Of a stretch of 64,000 nt of DNA, positions 16,197-25,889 are shown piece by piece; position 1 is the first letter of the stretch, and every line of letters starts with the position of its first letter. The notes under the pieces are model-generated. The model worked only from the letters and a program-made list of their open reading frames with translations. It was not told the origin of the DNA and ran no database searches. This DNA is from Lachnospiraceae bacterium (GTDB lineage: Bacteria > Bacillota > Clostridia > Lachnospirales > Lachnospiraceae): NCBI GenBank assembly GCA_009780115.1, contig WRAQ01000012.1, positions 1-64,000 on the forward strand, in the 5' to 3' direction. The translations under genes and the position numbers were made by a program.

Positions 16197-17261
16197 ATGT
16201 TTGACCGCCTAGAAGACCTGTTAACCCGCTTCGAAGAAATCCTAAATGAATTAAATCAACCAGATGTTACGTCTAATCAGGAACGCTTCCGCACCTTAAT
16301 GAAAGAGCAAAGCGATTTAACCCCGATAGTTTCCGCCTATCGCGAATACAAAAAATGCCAGAATGATATTGAAGATTCCCTCATGTTACTTGAGGACGAA
16401 ACTGATGAAGATATGCGGCAAATGCTAAAAGAAACACTGAACGAAAGCAAAGACCGTACCGCTGAACTTGAAAATGAGCTGAAAATCCTTCTTCTGCCCA
16501 AAGACCCCAATGATGACAAAAACGTCATCGTTGAAATACGTGCCGGGGCCGGTGGTGATGAGGCGGCTCTTTTTGCCGCCGAAATGTATCGCGTTCTGGT
16601 TAAATATGCCGAAAGCAAAAATTTCAAAATTGAAACAATGAATACCGACGAAATCGGAATCGGCGGAATGAAAGATGTCAGCTTTATGATTAATGGGCAG
16701 GGTGCATATTCGCGCCTTAAATACGAAAGTGGTGTTCACCGTGTTCAACGTGTCCCAACGACCGAATCCGGCGGCCGGATTCATACCTCGACAATTACCG
16801 TGGCGATTATGCCCGAAGCAAGTGATGTTGAAATAGATTTAGATTTGAATGATTGCAAATTTGACGTATTCCGTTCTTCCGGAAATGGCGGCCAAAGTGT
16901 TAATACTACCGATTCAGCCGTCCGCCTGACCCATCTTCCGACCGGGTTTGTTATTTCCTGTCAGGATGAAAAAAGCCAGTTGAAAAATAAGGATAAAGCA
17001 ATTAAAATCCTGCGGGCGAAATTATTTGAAATGGAACGGGAAAAACAGCATGATGCTGAATCCGAAATGCGCCGCAGTCAGGTCGGTACCGGCGACCGCT
17101 CCGAAAAAATCCGTACTTACAACTTCCCGCAAGGCCGTGTCACCGACCACCGCATTAAACTGACCCTGCACCGCTTAGAATCCGTAATGAATGGCGACCT
17201 CGATGAAATCATCGATAGTCTCATCGCCGCCGACCAGGCCGCGAAGTTGGGGAAATTATAG
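16197..17261 (+). CDS. prfA: Peptide chain release factor 1
   Basis: A 354-residue class I release factor that reads UAA and UAG stop codons and hydrolyses peptidyl-tRNA in the ribosome. The GGQ catalytic motif is in [18 protein letters not shown]; its glutamine is the substrate of PrmC encoded just upstream. The N-terminal coiled region, [20 protein letters not shown] and the C-terminal [19 protein letters not shown] are typical RF1. Start ATG after GAGGAG. A strong terminator follows. Confidence 0.96.
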   Translation: MFDRLEDLLTRFEEILNELNQPDVTSNQERFRTLMKEQSDLTPIVSAYREYKKCQNDIEDSLMLLEDETDEDMRQMLKETLNESKDRTAELENELKILLLPKDPNDDKNVIVEIRAGAGGDEAALFAAEMYRVLVKYAESKNFKIETMNTDEIGIGGMKDVSFMINGQGAYSRLKYESGVHRVQRVPTTESGGRIHTSTITVAIMPEASDVEIDLDLNDCKFDVFRSSGNGGQSVNTTDSAVRLTHLPTGFVISCQDEKSQLKNKDKAIKILRAKLFEMEREKQHDAESEMRRSQVGTGDRSEKIRTYNFPQGRVTDHRIKLTLHRLESVMNGDLDEIIDSLIAADQAAKLGKL

Positions 17262-17303
17262 GGAGCATAAAGGTAAATACAGACGATTTATATCATAAGC
17301 CAC

Positions 17304-17342
17304 AGAGTTTTTCGATTATAACCGGAAAACTCTTGTTTTTTT
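17304..17342 (+). terminator. Rho-independent terminator after prfA
   Basis: AGAGTTTTTCG and CGGAAAACTCT form a stem over an eight-base loop (17304-17333), followed by TTGTTTTTTT. It closes the rightward housekeeping run before the convergent AraC gene. Confidence 0.8.
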
Positions 17343-17453
17343 AAGTATTTCGGTTATGGGTAAAATCCGATGACGATTAATACTTCATGACAACTCCATG
17401 ACAACTTCAACCTTCCTACGGTCTTTTAAGATAATTTCATCTGCCTTCTTCCT

Positions 17454-18407
17454 TCACCTCACCATTATAAACGACTCAATCCGCGGCACCGCATCACGTT
17501 TAATCGACCGTTTATACTCCGTTGGCGTTTGTTTTAAATATTTCCGGAAAGTTTTATTAAAATAACTCACACTATTAAAACCCACCGCAAAAGCCAAATC
17601 AGATATTGAATAAATTAACGGGTCATTGCTATGTAAAAGCTTAGTTGCAGCAAATATCCGATACCGCATTACATATTCAATCGGCGTAAGTTTAAGTGTA
17701 CGTTTAAAACACCGGCAACATTCACTTTTACTAATATGAATTGAAGATGCCAAGGTATCAAGTGTAATCGGTCTTGCATAATTTTTCTCAACGTAAAGCA
17801 TCGCTTCTTTGACCCTGATTTCATCAAGTGATAATACCGGTACCGGTTTTGGCTCATTGACAGGTTCGGCTTCGATATTTTGCAGAAAGAGTGTCCAAAA
17901 TTGAAAAAGTTTTAGCCGTGAAACCAGCTCAAAACCAAAAGCTTTCACTGCATTGGCAGCAATAACATCATTAATCAGCTCAAGTAATTCTTCGGCAAAG
18001 CTATCTTTTTCATCCATGAAATAATACTTAAGCCCCCTTGAGTTGACGACAGGGCTAAGATATTTTTCGGCGAGCAAGCTGTTTTGGTCAAATAAAAAGT
18101 CGGGATGAAAAGTAAGGGAATATAAAGTACAATTACGGCTTTCACCATAAGGATGAATAGCATGAAGAACATTTTTGTTAATGAAAATTCCCTGGCCGGG
18201 AGTAAGACGAATCATTTGGTCGTCAACCATAATATCAGCTTCACCATGATTGACGATTACAACTTCAAATTCATCATGCCAATGCCACTTGATATATTTC
18301 AAATATGCATTTGACAAATCAATAAAATAAACCTGTACATACGGATCTATCTCTTCGGATGCCGCAGGATTAAATAAAACACGCTCAGAGTTATCAGAAG
18401 CTTTCAT
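17454..18407 (-). CDS. AraC family transcriptional regulator
   Basis: A 317-residue regulator with an N-terminal cupin-type sensing domain (HWHDEFEVVIVNHGEADIM, then GQGIFINKNVLHAI) and a C-terminal AraC DNA-binding domain with two helix-turn-helix units (ITLDTLASSIHISKSECCRCFKR and YSISDLAFAVGFNSVSYFNKTFRKYLKQTPTEYK). Such proteins usually respond to a sugar or its derivative. No sugar genes adjoin it; it is divergent from a lone HPt gene, so its targets are unclear. I prefer ATG 18407; a TTG at 18440 would add 11 residues and has no ribosome binding site. Confidence 0.9.
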   Translation of the reverse strand: MKASDNSERVLFNPAASEEIDPYVQVYFIDLSNAYLKYIKWHWHDEFEVVIVNHGEADIMVDDQMIRLTPGQGIFINKNVLHAIHPYGESRNCTLYSLTFHPDFLFDQNSLLAEKYLSPVVNSRGLKYYFMDEKDSFAEELLELINDVIAANAVKAFGFELVSRLKLFQFWTLFLQNIEAEPVNEPKPVPVLSLDEIRVKEAMLYVEKNYARPITLDTLASSIHISKSECCRCFKRTLKLTPIEYVMRYRIFAATKLLHSNDPLIYSISDLAFAVGFNSVSYFNKTFRKYLKQTPTEYKRSIKRDAVPRIESFIMVR

Positions 18408-18537
18408 TATAGTAGAATTAACCCTTTTCTTTTTACACAATATAATGTATAATTACAATAATTAATTAATAGTGACACAACTATTAGTTATATTTTAATA
18501 TATATTTCAAAAAGTTTCAAGTGTGAGGATTTATTTA

Positions 18538-18894
18538 ATGATATTAAAAGATATAGCCCCGGTTATTAGTCTTGATTTAGGGCGAGTTGATGCCTTATTT
18601 ATGGGAAGAGAAGATATGTATTTAAAATTCCTGCGCAAATTTCCGGAAAATGTCAAACGCTTATTGGTTGAATTAAAAGAAGCAGTTGAGAACAATGACC
18701 ATCAAGCGATTGAAGCTGCTGCGCATGGAATTAAAGGGGTTGCATCAAATCTCGGGGTTGGGAATGTGACCGAACTTGGCACCGCTTTGATGCTGGATGT
18801 CCGGGAAAATACTCCGGAGCTTATCGCAGAGCATTATACGAAGCTAGTTGAAGAAATCGAAAAAGCGATTTCATATATTGAAAAACTAGACTGA
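18538..18894 (+). CDS. Stand-alone HPt (histidine phosphotransfer) protein
   Basis: A 118-residue protein that is a single HPt domain, a four-helix bundle that relays phosphoryl groups between receiver domains. The phosphorylatable histidine is in AAAHGIKGVASNLG. The first 35 residues (DLGRVDALFMGREDMYLKFLRKFPEN) match the first helices of such proteins. ATG 18538 is preceded by GAGG at the right spacing; an upstream GTG is less likely. A hybrid kinase that could feed it lies at 26842-29256, but that kinase has its own HPt, so the partnership is not established. Confidence 0.85.
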   Translation: MILKDIAPVISLDLGRVDALFMGREDMYLKFLRKFPENVKRLLVELKEAVENNDHQAIEAAAHGIKGVASNLGVGNVTELGTALMLDVRENTPELIAEHYTKLVEEIEKAISYIEKLD

Positions 18895-18945
18895 TTAATA
18901 ATTGAATTGTAAACCTATTAAGGAGCTTACGTAATAAACTTTTAG

Positions 18946-18975
18946 AACTTCCGCCGCCGGGCGGAAGTTTTTTTA
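18946..18975 (+). terminator. Rho-independent terminator of the HPt gene
   Basis: ACTTCCGCC (18947-18955) pairs with GGCGGAAGT (18960-18968) over a short loop and runs into seven T residues. It separates the HPt gene from clpB. Confidence 0.9.
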
Positions 18976-19033
18976 CTGATAGGAAATTGCAAACTCTTAT
19001 TTATAAACCTTTAAGATTTTCTTTACAAAAACG

Positions 19034-19060
19034 TTAGCACTCACCAGTTGACAGTGCTAA
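19034..19060 (+). promoter_or_regulatory. CIRCE operator (HrcA binding site) of clpB
   Basis: TTAGCACTC, nine bases, CAGTGCTAA: the CIRCE inverted repeat with one mismatch to the consensus right arm (GAGTGCTAA). In Firmicutes this is bound by the heat-shock repressor HrcA. It overlaps the -35 box of the clpB promoter, which is the expected repressing position. Confidence 0.92.
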
Positions 19061-19076
19061 CAATTTTTGCTAAACT
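19048..19076 (+). promoter_or_regulatory. Sigma-A promoter of clpB
   Basis: Consensus TTGACA (19048-19053), 17-base spacer, TAAACT (19071-19076). The -35 box lies within the right half of the CIRCE element. Confidence 0.8.
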
Positions 19077-19145
19077 CATGTTATGTCAACTAAATTAATA
19101 AATAAAATAACTAATGGAAAAAATATATAAAGCTAGGAGGCGACA

Positions 19146-21662
19146 ATGAATATCACAAAATTTACCCAAAAATCCATCGAAGCAGTTAACCGGACCGAAG
19201 CCCTTGCTTACGAATACGGCAATCAGGAAATCGAGCAAGAGCATCTTTTATATGCTTTATTAACCATCGAAGACAGCTTGATTTCAAAACTAATTGAAAA
19301 AATGGAAATCGATAAAACTCATTTTTTAAGTACTGCTGAAGAAGCATTAGCCAGACGGGTTAAAGTATCCGGCGGCCAGATTTATATGGGAAAGGATTTG
19401 AATAAATCCTTAATTCAAGCAGAAGCGGAAGCAAAAACACTAGGCGATGAATATGTCTCGGTTGAGCATTTATTTTTAGCAATATTAAAAGCACCGAACA
19501 AAGCATTAAAAGGAATTTTCACCGAATATGCAATCACCACCGAACGTTTCCTTAAAGCACTTTCAACAGTTCGCGGCAATCAGCGTGTCACCGGCGACAA
19601 CCCCGAAGCTACTTATGATACGCTTGAAAAATATGGTCAGGAGTTAGTTGAACGGGCCCGGAATCAAAAGCTTGACCCGGTTATCGGGCGCGATGCCGAA
19701 ATTCGCAATATTATCCGCATTTTATCCCGTAAGACGAAGAACAATCCGGTTTTAATCGGTGAACCGGGGGTGGGTAAAACGGCCGTTGTTGAGGGCCTTG
19801 CCCAGCGAATTGTGCAAGGTGATGTCCCCCAGGGCCTCAAGGATAAAAAAATCTTTGCCCTTGATATGGGCGCGTTAGTCGCCGGGGCGAAATACCGGGG
19901 TGAGTTTGAAGAACGTTTAAAAGCAGTTTTGGAAGATGTGCGGCAAAGTGACGGCCGGATTATCCTTTTTATTGACGAACTTCATACTATTGTCGGGGCG
20001 GGTAAAACTGACGGTGCGCTTGATGCCGGAAATATGTTGAAACCGATGCTTGCCCGCGGGGAGCTACATTGCATTGGCGCAACAACCCTTGATGAATATC
20101 GCCGTTATATCGAAAAAGATGCCGCCCTTGAACGCCGTTTCCAACCGGTAATGGTTGCCGAGCCGACAGTCGAAGATACGATTTCCATTTTGCGCGGTTT
20201 AAAAGAACGCTATGAGGTTTATCATGGGGTCAAAATTATGGACAATGCCCTTGTTAGTGCAAGTATTTTGTCCAACCGTTATATTTCCGACCGTTTTCTG
20301 CCTGACAAAGCTATCGATTTGGTTGATGAAGCTTGTGCGTTAATCAAAACTGAACTTGATTCAATGCCGACTGAACTTGACGAACTGCGCCGCCGGGTTT
20401 TACAAATGGAAATTGAAGAAGCCGCCCTCAAAAAGGAAAATGACCGCCTTAGCAAAGACCGCCTGGAAATATTGCAAAAAGAGCTTGCCGAATCAAAGGA
20501 TGATTTTACTAACCGGAAAGCCCAATGGGACAATGAAAAAGCAATGGTTGAGCATTTATCTCATTTGCGTGAGGAAATTGAAAATTTGCAAAATGAAATT
20601 CAAATTGCCCAGCGTGACGGTGATTTGGATAAAGCCGCTGAACTTAGCTATGGAAAATTGCCGGAAGCACGCAAGCAACTGGAAATAGAAGAAGAAAAAT
20701 TAAAACAAAATAAAACAGCCCTCGTCCACGAAAATGTTACCGAGGAAGAAATCGCCCGGATTATTTCCCGCTGGACCGGTATTCCGGTTGCCCGCCTCAC
20801 TGAAAGTGAGCGAAAAAAGATTTTGACCCTTGATGAGGAACTTCACAAAAGAGTAATCGGCCAGGAAGAAGGGGTCACCCGGGTGACGGAAGCAATTATG
20901 CGTTCCAAAGCCGGAATCAAAGACCCGTCTAAACCAATCGGCTCATTTTTGTTTCTTGGCCCGACCGGCGTAGGCAAGACCGAATTAGCCAAAGCTTTAG
21001 CCGCAACTTTGTTTGATGATGAAACTAATCTGGTTCGGATTGATATGAGCGAATATATGGAAAAATTTTCCGTTTCGCGCTTAATCGGGGCGCCGCCCGG
21101 GTACGTTGGTTATGAAGAGGGCGGTCAGCTAACCGAAACCGTCAGGCGGAAACCTTATTCAGTAGTACTTTTTGATGAAATTGAAAAAGCGCATCCGGAA
21201 GTTTTTAACGTCCTGTTGCAGATGCTGGACGATGGCCGGATTACTGATTCACAGGGGCGGACTGTTGATTTTAAGAACACAGTTTTAATTATGACCTCAA
21301 ATCTTGCCCCCGAGGATTTGCAGAGTTATTTCCGCCCGGAATTTTTGAATCGTTTAGATGAAACAATTATTTTCAAATCACTTACAAAAGAAAACTTAAG
21401 CGGGATAATCGAGTTAATCATTGCCGATATTAATAAGCGCCTTGCTGACCGTGAACTAAAAGTTATATTAAATAATGAAGCAAAACAATTTATCATCGAA
21501 GAAGCTTATGATATTGCCTATGGCGCCCGCCCGCTTAAGCGTTATATCCAAAAACATGTCGAAACATTGTCGGCGAAACTTATTTTGGCCGGTGAAGTAG
21601 GGAGCGGTGATACGATGGAGATTTATGTGAATGAGAGTGAATTACTTGCTAGAATAGTTTGA
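19146..21662 (+). CDS. clpB: Protein disaggregase ClpB
   Basis: An 838-residue Hsp100 AAA+ ATPase that works with DnaK to pull apart aggregated proteins. In order: N-terminal Clp repeats (about 1-145), first AAA domain with GEPGVGKT and Walker B ILFIDELH, a charged coiled-coil middle domain (about 400-530, the feature that separates ClpB from ClpA/ClpC), second AAA domain with GPTGVGKT and [13 protein letters not shown], and the C-terminal small domain. There is no ClpP-binding loop that I can recognise. Regulation is by CIRCE at 19034-19060. Start ATG follows AGGAGG. Confidence 0.97.
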   Translation: MNITKFTQKSIEAVNRTEALAYEYGNQEIEQEHLLYALLTIEDSLISKLIEKMEIDKTHFLSTAEEALARRVKVSGGQIYMGKDLNKSLIQAEAEAKTLGDEYVSVEHLFLAILKAPNKALKGIFTEYAITTERFLKALSTVRGNQRVTGDNPEATYDTLEKYGQELVERARNQKLDPVIGRDAEIRNIIRILSRKTKNNPVLIGEPGVGKTAVVEGLAQRIVQGDVPQGLKDKKIFALDMGALVAGAKYRGEFEERLKAVLEDVRQSDGRIILFIDELHTIVGAGKTDGALDAGNMLKPMLARGELHCIGATTLDEYRRYIEKDAALERRFQPVMVAEPTVEDTISILRGLKERYEVYHGVKIMDNALVSASILSNRYISDRFLPDKAIDLVDEACALIKTELDSMPTELDELRRRVLQMEIEEAALKKENDRLSKDRLEILQKELAESKDDFTNRKAQWDNEKAMVEHLSHLREEIENLQNEIQIAQRDGDLDKAAELSYGKLPEARKQLEIEEEKLKQNKTALVHENVTEEEIARIISRWTGIPVARLTESERKKILTLDEELHKRVIGQEEGVTRVTEAIMRSKAGIKDPSKPIGSFLFLGPTGVGKTELAKALAATLFDDETNLVRIDMSEYMEKFSVSRLIGAPPGYVGYEEGGQLTETVRRKPYSVVLFDEIEKAHPEVFNVLLQMLDDGRITDSQGRTVDFKNTVLIMTSNLAPEDLQSYFRPEFLNRLDETIIFKSLTKENLSGIIELIIADINKRLADRELKVILNNEAKQFIIEEAYDIAYGARPLKRYIQKHVETLSAKLILAGEVGSGDTMEIYVNESELLARIV

Positions 21663-21702
21663 GGTGGGAAATAGATAATTTTATATATTAAATATTATGC
21701 AC

Positions 21703-21732
21703 TTGACAATAGTGTGCGACGTACAGTATAAT
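21703..21732 (+). promoter_or_regulatory. Sigma-A promoter of the padR operon
   Basis: TTGACA (21703-21708), 18 bases, TATAAT (21727-21732), both perfect boxes. The gene starts 40 bases downstream. PadR regulators often bind here to repress themselves. Confidence 0.85.
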
Positions 21733-21771
21733 GCAATTAACGACCCGACTATACAGAAAGGAAGACACACG

Positions 21772-22113
21772 ATGAAAGACGATGAACAACTCCAAAGCCT
21801 AGTCATCGATTTACGGCGGGGCACCTTGGTGCTGGCAGTACTTAGTTGCTTAAAAGAGAAAAAATACGGTTATTCACTTTTACAAGATATGGAAGAACAA
21901 GGAATCCGGATTGAAGCAAATACCCTTTACCCACTTCTCCGAAGACTGGAAACACAAGGCCTTTTAATTAGTGAATGGGATACCGGCGAAAGCCGCCCCC
22001 GCAAATATTATATCTTAAGCAAGCGGGGTACAAAATTACAGGGGTTATTAAAAGAAGAATGGCGGCGATTGTCGCAGGAAATGGAAAAATTTTTAGAAGA
22101 GGAAAAAAGTTGA
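21772..22113 (+). CDS. PadR family transcriptional regulator
   Basis: A 113-residue winged-helix repressor of the PadR type. The body LRRGTLVLAVLSCLKEKKYGYSLLQDMEEQGI followed by NTLYPLLRRLETQGLLISEWD is diagnostic, and the C-terminal helix (LKEEWRRLSQEMEKFL) provides dimerisation. Start ATG 21772, behind AAAGGAAG and after a consensus promoter; an ATG at 21697 lies upstream of that promoter. PadR proteins commonly control the membrane protein encoded next to them, here an HAAS-domain protein. Confidence 0.93.
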   Translation: MKDDEQLQSLVIDLRRGTLVLAVLSCLKEKKYGYSLLQDMEEQGIRIEANTLYPLLRRLETQGLLISEWDTGESRPRKYYILSKRGTKLQGLLKEEWRRLSQEMEKFLEEEKS

Positions 22114-22169
22114 AAAAATTACTTTTTTCAACTGGCAAATTTGTACTTGCAGCCTAAAGTTGCAGGTAC
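22108..22169 (+). other. Two tandem hairpins between padR and its partner, stop codon inside the first
   Basis: AGTTGAAAAAA (22108-22118) pairs with TTTTTTCAACT (22123-22133), and GTACTTGCA (22143-22151) pairs with TGCAGGTAC (22161-22169). The padR TGA stop lies in the first left arm. A very similar arrangement occurs at 26773-26825. Confidence 0.6.
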
Positions 22170-22185
22170 TGGAAGGCATAGGATT

Positions 22186-23184
22186 ATGAAAATGAACCAA
22201 CTAATTGAACGCTATGTATTTGATGTCACCAGACGGCTTAAAGAAAACGAACGGATTGAAGTAGCAAAAGAGCTTGAGTCAATGATAAGTGATATGCTTC
22301 CGGAAAACCCTAGCGAAGGTCAGATAATTGATGTAATAAATCAGTTAGGCGACCCGCGCCTGATGGCGGAGCAATACCGGGGCAAACCGCAATATCTGAT
22401 TTCCCCGGCGGTATTTGATATGTATTTTACCACGCTGAAATTAGTTATTCCGATTGTTGCAATCGTACTTGCTGTAATCGGTGTAATCAGCACTATCTTT
22501 GACTTAAGTATACCATTTTCAGTTTACAGGCTATTTAGTAATATGTTTGGCTTGGCTTTTTCAGGAATTTTCCAGGCAGCAGCATTGATAACAATTGGCT
22601 TTGTTATTTATGATTATCTGGAATTAAAAAAAGAATGGACGATTAGCAATTTACCGGAAAAAGTTATTAAACCGGTTGAGAAAAAACTCGGGATTTCGCG
22701 GGCTGAATCAATTGCCGGTATTGTTATGACGATTTTCTTTACTGTTTTGTTTATCGCGATGATTTTGCGTAATGAGTGGTTCTTCTTTTTCGTCAAAGAC
22801 GGGCATTTATTAATCCCCTTTTCCGAAGCGGCTTTAAACCGGGCAATCCCCTATCTTATAATCGGCGGTATACTTGGTGTAACAGTTGGTATCTTTAAGC
22901 TTTATTATGCCCGTTGGACGAAACAACTTTTTATTATTGATACAATTTACAATGTTGTATGGGCAGGGATTTTACTCTATGTTGTCAACTGGCCTGACCT
23001 TTTTAACCCAAATATAGAAGATATCGTCACTCTTTATCTTGATGATACCGACTTCTTTTTACGGATTATTGATACAGGCGGCCAGCTCATCAGGAATATT
23101 TCATCCGCCGCTGTAATCATTATCACCGTAATCGGAATAGCAACCGCGGCAGTAAGCACATACCGTACTAACAAACTGCAATAA
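22186..23184 (+). CDS. HAAS-domain membrane protein paired with PadR
   Basis: A 332-residue membrane protein. The N-terminal cytoplasmic stretch (QLIERYVFDVTRRLKENERIEVAKELESMISDML, then QLGDPRLMAEQYRG) is the HAAS-type helical domain often found beside PadR regulators. About six or seven membrane helices follow (for example LKLVIPIVAIVLAVIGVIS, IVMTIFFTVLFIAMIL, AIPYLIIGGILGVTVGIF, AAVIIITVIGIATAAV). Start ATG 22186 (after GGAAGGCATAGG). Function is not known; a role in sensing or responding to membrane stress together with PadR is inference from context. Confidence 0.8.
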   Translation: MKMNQLIERYVFDVTRRLKENERIEVAKELESMISDMLPENPSEGQIIDVINQLGDPRLMAEQYRGKPQYLISPAVFDMYFTTLKLVIPIVAIVLAVIGVISTIFDLSIPFSVYRLFSNMFGLAFSGIFQAAALITIGFVIYDYLELKKEWTISNLPEKVIKPVEKKLGISRAESIAGIVMTIFFTVLFIAMILRNEWFFFFVKDGHLLIPFSEAALNRAIPYLIIGGILGVTVGIFKLYYARWTKQLFIIDTIYNVVWAGILLYVVNWPDLFNPNIEDIVTLYLDDTDFFLRIIDTGGQLIRNISSAAVIIITVIGIATAAVSTYRTNKLQ

Positions 23185-23212
23185 TTGCGCTAATTAAACT
23201 ATAAAAATGACC

Positions 23213-23241
23213 TTGTCCGGGAACTAATTAAATGATAATAT
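23213..23241 (+). promoter_or_regulatory. Sigma-A promoter of the GH94 gene
   Basis: TTGTCC (23213-23218), 17 bases, TAATAT (23236-23241). Confidence 0.5.
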
Positions 23242-23273
23242 GATGGTAATAAAAAACCACGGAGGTTATGTCA

Positions 23274-25658
23274 ATGAACTATGGCTATTTTGACGAAAAA
23301 AACAAAGAGTATATCATCACAAGACCCGATACCCCATCCGCTTGGGCGAATTACTTAGGCTCACCCGAATATGGTGCGATTATCTCCAACAATGCCGGCG
23401 GTTACAGTTTCGTGAAATCCGGTGCCAACGGCCGTATTATCCGTTACCGTTTTAATTCTGTCACCACCGACCAGCCTGGCCGTTATGTTTATTTGCGTGA
23501 CCTCGAGAACAACGATTATTGGTCCGCATCATGGATGCCGGTTGGAAAATCTCTTGACAAGTATAAAGCTGAATGCCGCCACGGAACCGCTTATACTGTC
23601 ATTTCATCGGAATACGCCGATATCAAGACCGAATCTTTGTACTATGTTCCAAAAGGGAAAACCTATGAAGTTTGGCAGGTAAAAGTAACAAATAATGATA
23701 CGAAAGAGCGGAAATTAGCCGTTACCGGTTATGTCGAATTTACTAATGATTCGAACTATGAACAAGACCAGGTCAACTTGCAATACACCCTCTTTATCAG
23801 CCGGACTTATTTTAAAGATAACTTTATTAAGCAAGTATATAATGAAAATGACAAAAACCCAAGCAAAGAGCGTTTCTTTGGCCTTGCCGGCGCCAAAATT
23901 GATAAATATTGCGGCGACCGCGATGCCTTTGTCGGTTCATACCGCGGTTATCAAAATCCGGTTGGAATTGAGAATGGTTTAAATAACGATTTAAACTACT
24001 GTACAAATTCCTGCGGCGCATTACAGTCAGATATCGTTTTGCAGCCCGGCGAAACTAAAGAGTTTATTTATCTTCTTGGGGCGAAAACAGAGAAAGAAGC
24101 CGCCGCAATTATTAGCGAATATAATAATAAAGGCGTATGCGAAAAAGAACTTGCCGAGCTGAAAACATACTGGCATGGCAAACTTGAAAATCTGCAAGTT
24201 AAAACCCCTGATGACAAATTCAACAACATGGTTAACGTTTGGAACTCTTATCAGTGCTTTATTACCTTTACCTGGTCGCGGGCGGCTTCATTCCAATACT
24301 GCGGGCAGCGAAACGGTTTCGGGTACCGGGATACGGTGCAGGATATTCAAGGCATCATCCACCTCGACCCCGAAATGGCATCCGAAATGATTCGCTTTAT
24401 GCTTTCAGCGCAGGTGAATAACGGTGCCGGTTTGCCTTTGGTCAAATACAATCACGATGCCGGTAATGAAGATACCCCCGACGATTACTCTTATGTGAAG
24501 GAGACCGGGCACCCAAGCTATCGGGCCGATGATGCCTTATGGCTGTTCCCGACTGTTTACAAATATATTTCCGAAACCGGAAATGCCGCTTTCCTTGATG
24601 AGGTTATTTCATATGCGAATAATGGTGAATCCGGAACGGTTTATGACCATTTGAAGCGGGCAATTGATTTTTCGATGAACAATCTCGGCGGCCATGATAT
24701 GCCGGCCGGCCTTCATGCCGACTGGAATGATTGCTTACGCCTCGGCAAAAAAGGCGAATCAACCTTTGTTGCTTTCCAGCTTTATTATGCAGTCAAACTT
24801 CTGAAAATTTATGCCGAAGAAAGAAATGATAGCGATTATGTCAAATATCTTGACGAAATCATTGCGAAACTTTCCGGAATTATGAATAAAGAATGCTGGA
24901 ATGGCGACCGCTGGATTCGCGGGTTCAAAGAAGACGGTACGATTATCGGGCAAAAAGGCGACCCCGAAGCATCAATGTGGGTTAACCCGCAGTCATGGGG
25001 CATTATCTCCGGCCTTTCCACAGAAGAACAGGCAATCGCTTCGATGGACAGCGTTTACCGCGAATTAAATACTCCATATGGCATTATGGTTATGTACCCC
25101 GCTTATGCGGAACACGCTTTTGACGGCGCCTTAATGAAATGCTTTAACCGGGGGGTCAAAGAAAATGCCGGTATCTTCTCACAGCCGCAGGGTTGGGCAA
25201 TTTTGGCCGAGTCACTGCTTGGGCGCGGCGACAGGGCCTTTGAATACTGGAAAGAGGCCGCCCCAGCTTATATGAACGACGATGCCGAAAAACGCGTTCT
25301 TGAACCCTATGTCCATGGACAGTTTATTGAAGGCAAAGAATCACCATTTGCCGGAAGAGCCCATGTCCACTGGCTGACCGGGACCGCTTCAACCGTAATG
25401 GTTGGTACCGTTGAAGGTATCCTTGGCCTTCGTCCGGAGATGAAAGGCTTGGTAATTAATCCGTCAATTCCCTCGGAATGGAAATCGTTTGAAATGAAAA
25501 AAGTCTTCCGCGGCAAGAAATTGACTATATCAGTCAATAACCCTGACGGAGCGCAAAGCGGTGTTAAGAGTGTCACGGTAAATGGTACGAAGATAGACGG
25601 GTTGCTAATTGAAGAAAGTATTTTGAAAGATGAAAATGAAGTTGTGATTGAGATGTAA
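23274..25658 (+). CDS. Cellobiose/cellodextrin phosphorylase, GH94
   Basis: A 794-residue glycoside hydrolase family 94 phosphorylase, which splits cellobiose or a related beta-glucoside with phosphate to give glucose 1-phosphate, saving ATP. The N-terminus MNYGYFDEKNKEYIITRPDTPSAWANYLG is diagnostic for the cellobiose phosphorylase branch; the catalytic Asp is in LHADWNDCLRLG and the substrate site includes NGFGYRDTVQDIQG. No signal peptide, so cytoplasmic. Start ATG 23274 is chosen because the GGAGG at 23261 is eight bases away; the ATG at 23268 is too close. GH9 and GH10 enzymes nearby could supply substrates. Exact acceptor (cellobiose versus longer chain) cannot be told by eye. Confidence 0.92.
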   Translation: MNYGYFDEKNKEYIITRPDTPSAWANYLGSPEYGAIISNNAGGYSFVKSGANGRIIRYRFNSVTTDQPGRYVYLRDLENNDYWSASWMPVGKSLDKYKAECRHGTAYTVISSEYADIKTESLYYVPKGKTYEVWQVKVTNNDTKERKLAVTGYVEFTNDSNYEQDQVNLQYTLFISRTYFKDNFIKQVYNENDKNPSKERFFGLAGAKIDKYCGDRDAFVGSYRGYQNPVGIENGLNNDLNYCTNSCGALQSDIVLQPGETKEFIYLLGAKTEKEAAAIISEYNNKGVCEKELAELKTYWHGKLENLQVKTPDDKFNNMVNVWNSYQCFITFTWSRAASFQYCGQRNGFGYRDTVQDIQGIIHLDPEMASEMIRFMLSAQVNNGAGLPLVKYNHDAGNEDTPDDYSYVKETGHPSYRADDALWLFPTVYKYISETGNAAFLDEVISYANNGESGTVYDHLKRAIDFSMNNLGGHDMPAGLHADWNDCLRLGKKGESTFVAFQLYYAVKLLKIYAEERNDSDYVKYLDEIIAKLSGIMNKECWNGDRWIRGFKEDGTIIGQKGDPEASMWVNPQSWGIISGLSTEEQAIASMDSVYRELNTPYGIMVMYPAYAEHAFDGALMKCFNRGVKENAGIFSQPQGWAILAESLLGRGDRAFEYWKEAAPAYMNDDAEKRVLEPYVHGQFIEGKESPFAGRAHVHWLTGTASTVMVGTVEGILGLRPEMKGLVINPSIPSEWKSFEMKKVFRGKKLTISVNNPDGAQSGVKSVTVNGTKIDGLLIEESILKDENEVVIEM

Positions 25659-25671
25659 ATAGTGCAATAAA

Positions 25672-25723
25672 AAGGGCTATCCTGCATTAGGTTTTTAATA
25701 ACAAATGCTGTAGGATAGCCCTT
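25672..25723. terminator. Hairpin behind the GH94 gene
   Basis: AAGGGCTATCCT (25672-25683) pairs with AGGATAGCCCTT (25712-25723), with an extra inner ATT/AAT. The plus strand has no T-tract behind it, but the stem is 12 bp long and the gene boundary supports a terminator or 3' stabiliser. Confidence 0.6.
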
Positions 25724-25824
25724 AAAGAGAGGTAGATAGCATATTATTTTGTACATCATACTATAGGTAAGCACCCTTGTGAATAACCCATGGGGGGTAT
25801 TATTAAAATTATTTTTCAAAAACC

Positions 25825-25853
25825 TTGTTTTTAGGATATAGATTTGATATACT
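25825..25853 (+). promoter_or_regulatory. Sigma-A promoter of the YiiX-like gene
   Basis: TTGTTT (25825-25830), 17 bases, TATACT (25848-25853). Confidence 0.6.
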
Positions 25854-25889
25854 GCATATAAATAATATAACATAAGAAAGGGATATTTT

